From the NCBI GenBank assembly GCA_945875195.1, contig CAMCJW010000104.1, positions 1 through 9,216 on the forward strand: DNA of 9,216 nt, written 5' to 3'. A program made the translations under genes and the position numbers. The notes under the pieces were generated by a model that saw only the letters and a list, made by a program, of their open reading frames with translations, was not told the DNA's origin and searched no databases. This document shows, one piece after another, positions 5,041 through 9,216 of this stretch (position 1 is its first letter; every line of letters starts with the position of its first letter). The stretch is from Chitinophaga pinensis. GTDB taxonomy: Bacteria; Bacteroidota; Bacteroidia; UKL13-3.

Positions 5041-7059
5041 ATGGTATATTGTAAAATTATTTGGATTAATATGCTCAGACGGTTCTTGTTTTATTTTGTT
5101 GTTTTTATTCTATCAGCTTCTTTGCGTGCAAATATTGTTGCTAGCAATAGTTCAAAGACAATTTTTTTAACATTAAAGGATTCCTTAAAGGTTAAGGATT
5201 TGATCGGTTTAATGGACAATAATTCAGTTAGTGATAAAAATGTAGCGGTTGAATTTGGACATAAAGCATTGAGCTTAGCTCATCAAATAAATTGGAAACC
5301 TGGTATGGCTATGGCCCACGGAAAAATAGGTAGAATTTATTGGAGTATTGGAAAGTATTCGATGGCATTATCTCATCATGGAACAGCATTGAAAATATTT
5401 AAGGATTTAAAATATTGGAAAGATTACTGGGATGTTATGATGATGATTGGGCAAGATTATGCCAATGCTACTCAATACGATAAATCTCTTATCTTTTTAA
5501 AATTGGCTTTACATCAATACAAAATCAACAATGATGTAGCTGGTGTGCCCTATGTTTTGGCAATTTTAACTTGGGTTTATGAAGCAAAAGGAGATTATTT
5601 AGTGGCCTCACAATATATTTTTGAACAAATTAAGAGTGTTGAGCAAAGTGGTGATACCCTTGCCTTGCTTTCGGCTTATTTAGGTTTGGCCTCAAATTAT
5701 ATTTATTTACAAAAAGGATTAGAGGCTGAGGAAATAATAGAAACTTGGTTGCCAACCATTCAAAGAATAAATTATCCATATAGACAAATAGATTACTACC
5801 TTCTTAAAGGAAGTGTTCTTAACTTAAGAAATCAATTTGACAGTGCCCTTTTTTGTTTTGAGGAAGAGAAGGCTACTGCGCGAAGAGTTTCTAATAATTA
5901 TTGGATTGCTGATGGATTTTTATCGATAGGGAATATTTACTATGAAAGAAATAATTATGAAATGGCATTGGTTAATTATGATTCGGCGTATTTTTATTTT
6001 AAAAGTGATAACCAAACAAAAGAATTAGGCAGTATTGCTGGTAAAATAGGTATATGCCTAATAAAAACCAATAGATTAAATGAAGCCAAAGATTATATCA
6101 ATGCAGCCAACAAACACATTCAATTATTTGACAGCCCTGTTGCTAAACTAGAATATTATTATGCCAAGTATTTATTTGACAGTGCATCCCAAAATTGGCA
6201 AAGTGCATTTAACTATTTAAAGCTAAATGAAAATCTAAAGGATAGTCTCTTTAACAAAACCAAATTGCAACAATTACTTGAATTGCAAATAAGGCACGAA
6301 ACGGAGATGCGGGAGGATTTGCTGAAAAATGACAAGGAAACATTGGGCATAACTCTTTTCTTACTAGCATTTATTACTTTGGCTTTGGCTGCTTTTTATG
6401 TTCAACTTAAAAGAAACAATAAAAAGATTCAGGACGCAAATAACATTCAGCGTACCATGTTAAATGAAATACATCACCGTGTAAAAAACAACCTTCAGCT
6501 TATTTCGGGATTTATGCAATTGCAATTGATGAAAACCACTGATTTGAAGGGAAGAGACGCCTTAGAGGAAAGCATCAATAATATCAATGTGGTATCACTG
6601 GTGCACGAGAATTTATATAGCCAATCTACGGATATGGTGGAGTTACATAAGTATGTCGAAACCTTGATTCATAATATTCAATCATTAATTGTTATGGCAA
6701 AGCAACCCCTAATTCTGTTTCATTGCGATGATATAAAGTTAAATATCGATCAAACTATTCCCCTCGGTTTGATCCTAAATGAATTGATAACAAATTCGAT
6801 GAAACATGCTTTTCCTAATTTAGGGGATACTCCAGGAAATATAACCATTGAGTTAATACATGCAAACAAAAACATAATGCTTCATTATAAAGATAACGGT
6901 TGCGGTTATGAAGATAATATTAATTCAAATAAAGACTCGACAGGTTTAAAGCTATTAAAAATGTTGGTTCAGGAATTACAAGGAGAATATGTAATGAAGG
7001 GAAGTGATGGTTTTGAATTTGAGATGAGTTTTATAGCAAAAAGCGATAATAAAAAGTAA
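5041..7059 (+). CDS. TPR-containing sensor histidine kinase (HisKA_2)
   Basis: Up to 672 residues. ATG at 5071 (residue 11, MLRRFLFYFVVFILSASLRA) is a likelier start, since it begins a clean signal peptide cut near residue 30. Residues about 85-400 are helical TPR-like repeats (GKIGRIYWSIGKYSMALSHH, GNIYYERNNYEMALVNYDSA), predicted periplasmic. One membrane helix lies at about 435-455. The cytoplasmic part has the HisKA_2 phosphoacceptor box EIHHRVKNNLQLISG (the His before Arg is H479), an HATPase N box NELITNS (N580, N585), a G1 box DNGCG (D618) and a G2-like TGLKLL (G635). All key residues are present, so it should be active. There is no receiver domain. It precedes the LytTR regulator gene by 12 bp, its evident partner. 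The signal sensed is unknown; TPRs suggest a protein or peptide ligand. Confidence 0.9.
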   Translation: MVYCKIIWINMLRRFLFYFVVFILSASLRANIVASNSSKTIFLTLKDSLKVKDLIGLMDNNSVSDKNVAVEFGHKALSLAHQINWKPGMAMAHGKIGRIYWSIGKYSMALSHHGTALKIFKDLKYWKDYWDVMMMIGQDYANATQYDKSLIFLKLALHQYKINNDVAGVPYVLAILTWVYEAKGDYLVASQYIFEQIKSVEQSGDTLALLSAYLGLASNYIYLQKGLEAEEIIETWLPTIQRINYPYRQIDYYLLKGSVLNLRNQFDSALFCFEEEKATARRVSNNYWIADGFLSIGNIYYERNNYEMALVNYDSAYFYFKSDNQTKELGSIAGKIGICLIKTNRLNEAKDYINAANKHIQLFDSPVAKLEYYYAKYLFDSASQNWQSAFNYLKLNENLKDSLFNKTKLQQLLELQIRHETEMREDLLKNDKETLGITLFLLAFITLALAAFYVQLKRNNKKIQDANNIQRTMLNEIHHRVKNNLQLISGFMQLQLMKTTDLKGRDALEESINNINVVSLVHENLYSQSTDMVELHKYVETLIHNIQSLIVMAKQPLILFHCDDIKLNIDQTIPLGLILNELITNSMKHAFPNLGDTPGNITIELIHANKNIMLHYKDNGCGYEDNINSNKDSTGLKLLKMLVQELQGEYVMKGSDGFEFEMSFIAKSDNKK

Positions 7060-7071
7060 TATACCCAATTC

Positions 7072-7755
7072 ATGAAAAAACGTATTTACATAGTAGAGGA
7101 TATTTCCATCATCAGGTTAATGCTAGAGGAATGTATGATTGAGAATGGTTTTGATGTCTGCGGTTCTTGTCCGGAAGCCGAAAAAGCCTGGGTAGAAATT
7201 AGTAAATTTAAGCCTGATTTGGTGTTATTAGATATACAATTAGTAGGTAATAAAAATGGGATTTGGCTGGGCAAGAAGCTGAATGAGGAGCTTCATATAC
7301 CTTTTGTTTATATAACAGCCAACCAAGACGAAAGGATGTCTACTGAGATTTTGGAAACAAGTCCTGTTGGTTTCATAGTTAAGCCTATCAACACCATTCA
7401 ATTAATTTTAACAGTTAAAATTGCCCTGAACCTAAATACCACCACACAAAAGAAGCAAGTAATAATACAAGATGGTTTAAAAGCAATCAATCTTACCATA
7501 GAAGATATATACTTCATGCAATCTGATGGCAATTATTTAAATATCTATTTAGAGACCACACATTTTTTAATTAGGAGCACCCTTGATGCCTTTTTAATAA
7601 AATTGAACCAAGATTCTTTTGTGCGCATTCACCAGCGCTATGCTATCAACACCCACAAAGAATTTAAACTTGAAGGCGATAATATCTATATAAAAAACAG
7701 TATCCTAAAAATCTCAGACAAATACAAAAGCGAGATTAAATTGAGGATGAAATAG
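7072..7755 (+). CDS. LytTR-family response regulator
   Basis: A 227-residue protein with two domains. The receiver domain (about 3-120) has acidic residues E9 and D10, phosphoacceptor D54 in LVLLDIQL, T82 and K104 in GFIVKPIN, so it is complete. The LytTR DNA-binding domain (about 133-225) shows the DIYFMQSDGNYLNIYLE strand, the FLIRSTLDAFLIKL helix and FVRIHQRYAINTHK, all typical. It should be phosphorylated by the kinase encoded 12 bp upstream and then bind direct-repeat DNA as a dimer. Targets are unknown; the repeats at 4950-5018 and the flanking lipoprotein genes are natural candidates. The gene ends shortly before a repeated hairpin and a terminator. Confidence 0.93.
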   Translation: MKKRIYIVEDISIIRLMLEECMIENGFDVCGSCPEAEKAWVEISKFKPDLVLLDIQLVGNKNGIWLGKKLNEELHIPFVYITANQDERMSTEILETSPVGFIVKPINTIQLILTVKIALNLNTTTQKKQVIIQDGLKAINLTIEDIYFMQSDGNYLNIYLETTHFLIRSTLDAFLIKLNQDSFVRIHQRYAINTHKEFKLEGDNIYIKNSILKISDKYKSEIKLRMK

Positions 7756-7768
7756 TACCCATTCGCCC

Positions 7769-7822
7769 GTTCGACAAGCTCATGGTGAGCTTGTCGCTTG
7801 GTCATGGTGAGCTTGTCGAACC
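7769..7822. repeat. GTTCGACAAGCTCA hairpin/direct repeat (dispersed-type element)
   Basis: Left arm gttcgacaagctca (7769-7782) is followed after 3 nt by tgagcttgtcg (7786-7796), an 11-bp perfect hairpin. The 17-bp unit tcatggtgagcttgtcg recurs at 7780-7796 and 7802-7818, and the second copy extends to gaacc, allowing a 14-bp pairing with the left arm. From memory, very similar GTTCGACAAGCTCACCATGAC units are common intergenic repeats in Bacteroidota and related genomes; one window cannot show dispersal. It is markedly more GC-rich than its surroundings. No T-tract follows, so it is not itself a simple terminator. Confidence 0.8.
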
Positions 7823-7828
7823 ACATAA

Positions 7829-7868
7829 AAAAAAATAGCCTGCCTTTTGCAAGACAAGCTCTTTTTTT
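7829..7868. terminator. Bidirectional terminator, diverged copy of that at 2341
   Basis: A run of A (7829-7835), agcctgcc (7837-7844) and the partner gacaagct (7853-7860), then a run of T (7862-7868), form an imperfect stem with C/A mismatches. It sits between convergent genes: 73 bp after the response regulator stop and 40 bp after the minus-strand lipoprotein stop, so it can serve both. It shares the tagcctgccttttg core with the terminator at 2341-2374. Confidence 0.7.
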
Positions 7869-7908
7869 AATTACAAAAGGAAATAATCCTTGCGCAAAAT
7901 CTTATGAC

Positions 7909-9216
7909 TTAAATAGGGCAATTAGGTAATATAATAATCACATCTTGACCACCTGCATCCAAAACTTCTTGTACTATTGGAGCTGGTGTAACATAATCTT
8001 CTCTACTTTCATTATTTCCATCATTGTAATAAACAGAAAAGCGGTATTTTTCACCAACCTCCACATCTTTTTTAGGAATGGTTAAAGTGTTAATGATTTC
8101 ACCTTCTATAGTTTGATTGATAATGGTAGCCTCTTTCCAATCTTTGCCATCAATTTCAGGATCTCTAGGGTCAATTTTTCTGCCAGTTGCTGGGTTAATG
8201 GTATTTTGGTAATCGCTTTCATTAACATAGTAAACTTTGTAATTATTTGGTAATAGCACTCCGCTGCCATTGGTGCATTTGATTAAAATATTGTTTGTTA
8301 AATTATCTACTGACCCAATGGTTCCTAAGTTAATTATAGAGCCACAAAGTGGACCAGTATATAAAGGAAGTCCCTTAAATACCTCAATTCTGTATACTTG
8401 ATTATTCAATGGCACAAATTCACTTGTTACACTAACTATACCTGTCCCACTAACTTCCTCATAAATATTAACCTCATCTACTTCGTTCCAATATTCATCA
8501 CCACCAGCTAATAAATTTTCATAAATTTTAAAACTTATTCTAGAGTAACCTTTAGGCACGTTAACAGTTAAACGCAATGGTTCACCGCACTTAGGAATGA
8601 AAATACCCATACCCCAAACAGATAAATGTTTTACGGGCATTTGAGCTTCTAATTTACTATTGCTATTTAAAGCGATTGTAGCAGTTCCTTCTTTTACCCA
8701 GTTGTTTTCTCCTGCACTTTTGCTGTAAATATCAATAACATCGCCTACTTTGTATTTGGCATTGGTTAATTTATTTATTTGGTTAGCATCTATTTCCATA
8801 GAAACTATGAGGGGCTTATCAAAACTTTTTACAGATTTTCCACCTACACTCATGCTTATATCTATCCAACCAGCAGGAGAGAAACCCCCAGCAGGTATTT
8901 TGTTTCCATTGGCATCTTTTAACTCATTAAATTCTAAACCTCCTGGAAAAGAGTTCAATGATTCTATAGTACCTGCAGTGAACTGCATCACTTTAGCTTC
9001 AACAGCACCGCTTACAGCCTGACCTGAGGCATCTAGCAATTTGGTACCTGCGGCAATAGCAATTTTTAAGGCCTCTTTTTTGTCGGCGGTAGCAGGTATT
9101 ACAATGCTAGAGGTATCGGTTGTTTTGCCATCGGTACCTGTGGCAACAGTTTTGGAAGATGCAGCTGCGCCTGAAGGTGGAGCACTAATATTTACCAAGT
9201 AGGCTTCTTGTTGGAT
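7909..9216 (-). CDS. Paralogous secreted lipoprotein, N-terminus outside window
   Basis: The frame is open to the window edge (IQQEAYLVNISAPPSG at the boundary), so the visible 435 residues lack a start. By alignment with the 570-aa lipoprotein at 2414, about 133 residues, including the signal peptide, are missing. The conserved block is strikingly similar: DGKTTDTSSI, EALKIAI, GAVEAKV, PAGWIDISMS, GDVIDIYSKS, WVKEGTATIALNSN and LEAQMPVKHLS. The following 60-100 residues differ most; similarity resumes at LCG, KCTNGS with NNYKVYYVNE, YRFSVYYNDG and the CPI end. It is expected to be an envelope lipoprotein like its paralogue. It ends 40 bp before a related terminator. No functional family is recognised. 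Confidence 0.85.
   Translation of the reverse strand: MQQEAYLVNISAPPSGAAASSKTVATGTDGKTTDTSSIVIPATADKKEALKIAIAAGTKLLDASGQAVSGAVEAKVMQFTAGTIESLNSFPGGLEFNELKDANGNKIPAGGFSPAGWIDISMSVGGKSVKSFDKPLIVSMEIDANQINKLTNAKYKVGDVIDIYSKSAGENNWVKEGTATIALNSNSKLEAQMPVKHLSVWGMGIFIPKCGEPLRLTVNVPKGYSRISFKIYENLLAGGDEYWNEVDEVNIYEEVSGTGIVSVTSEFVPLNNQVYRIEVFKGLPLYTGPLCGSIINLGTIGSVDNLTNNILIKCTNGSGVLLPNNYKVYYVNESDYQNTINPATGRKIDPRDPEIDGKDWKEATIINQTIEGEIINTLTIPKKDVEVGEKYRFSVYYNDGNNESREDYVTPAPIVQEVLDAGGQDVIIILPNCPI

Noticed and set aside
7086..7274. Minus-strand open frame opposite the receiver domain
   Set aside because: Fully inside the response regulator gene, whose motifs are complete; no independent support.
7769..7822. 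Repeats as a possible CRISPR array
   Set aside because: Only two direct copies with a 5-bp gap between units, no spacer-like sequence and no cas genes.
8750..9022. Plus-strand open frame opposite the second lipoprotein
   Set aside because: Antisense to a conserved paralogous coding region; no family features.

Overview
The window looks like chromosomal DNA of an AT-rich Bacteroidota bacterium. The evidence is several promoter-like TAnnTTTG (-7) boxes, few Shine-Dalgarno motifs, a TPR/HisKA_2 histidine kinase next to a LytTR regulator, a beta-barrel protein of a kind common in that phylum, and lipoproteins with SPII signals. I cannot place it below phylum. There are no rRNA or tRNA genes, no CRISPR array and no insertion sequence.

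Positions 1-2240 are a small-gene accessory island built from toxin-antitoxin-type genes. In order: the last 22 codons of an antitoxin, overlapping a MazF/PemK toxin by 4 bp; a solitary Uma2-type PD-(D/E)XK nuclease-like gene; a minus-strand DUF4160-DUF2442 pair overlapping by 20 bp; and, divergently, a RelB-like addiction-module antitoxin whose overlapping RelE/ParE-type toxin is broken by an in-frame TGA and is too short. A 39-codon minus-strand membrane ORF resembling the C-terminal end of DUF1640-like proteins lies over the broken toxin's 3' end.

Positions 2340-4868 form a minus-strand operon: a signal-peptide beta-barrel outer-membrane protein, then after 4 bp a large lipoprotein ending at a hairpin terminator. 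Positions 5041-7755 carry a divergent two-component system: a periplasmic-TPR sensor histidine kinase and a LytTR response regulator. The divergent intergenic region holds an inverted and direct repeat of a CTTCCCAAA-type motif, a reasonable candidate operator. Positions 7909-9216 hold a second, truncated-by-window paralogue of the lipoprotein, again on the minus strand and followed by a diverged copy of the same terminator, so gene plus terminator appear to have been duplicated around the signalling genes.

As a working model (inference), the two-component system senses an envelope signal and may control the adjacent outer-membrane protein/lipoprotein genes. Most of the rest is recognisable at family level. 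The least described elements are the DUF4160/DUF2442 pair, the cysteine-patterned lipoprotein family and the 39-aa membrane ORF.
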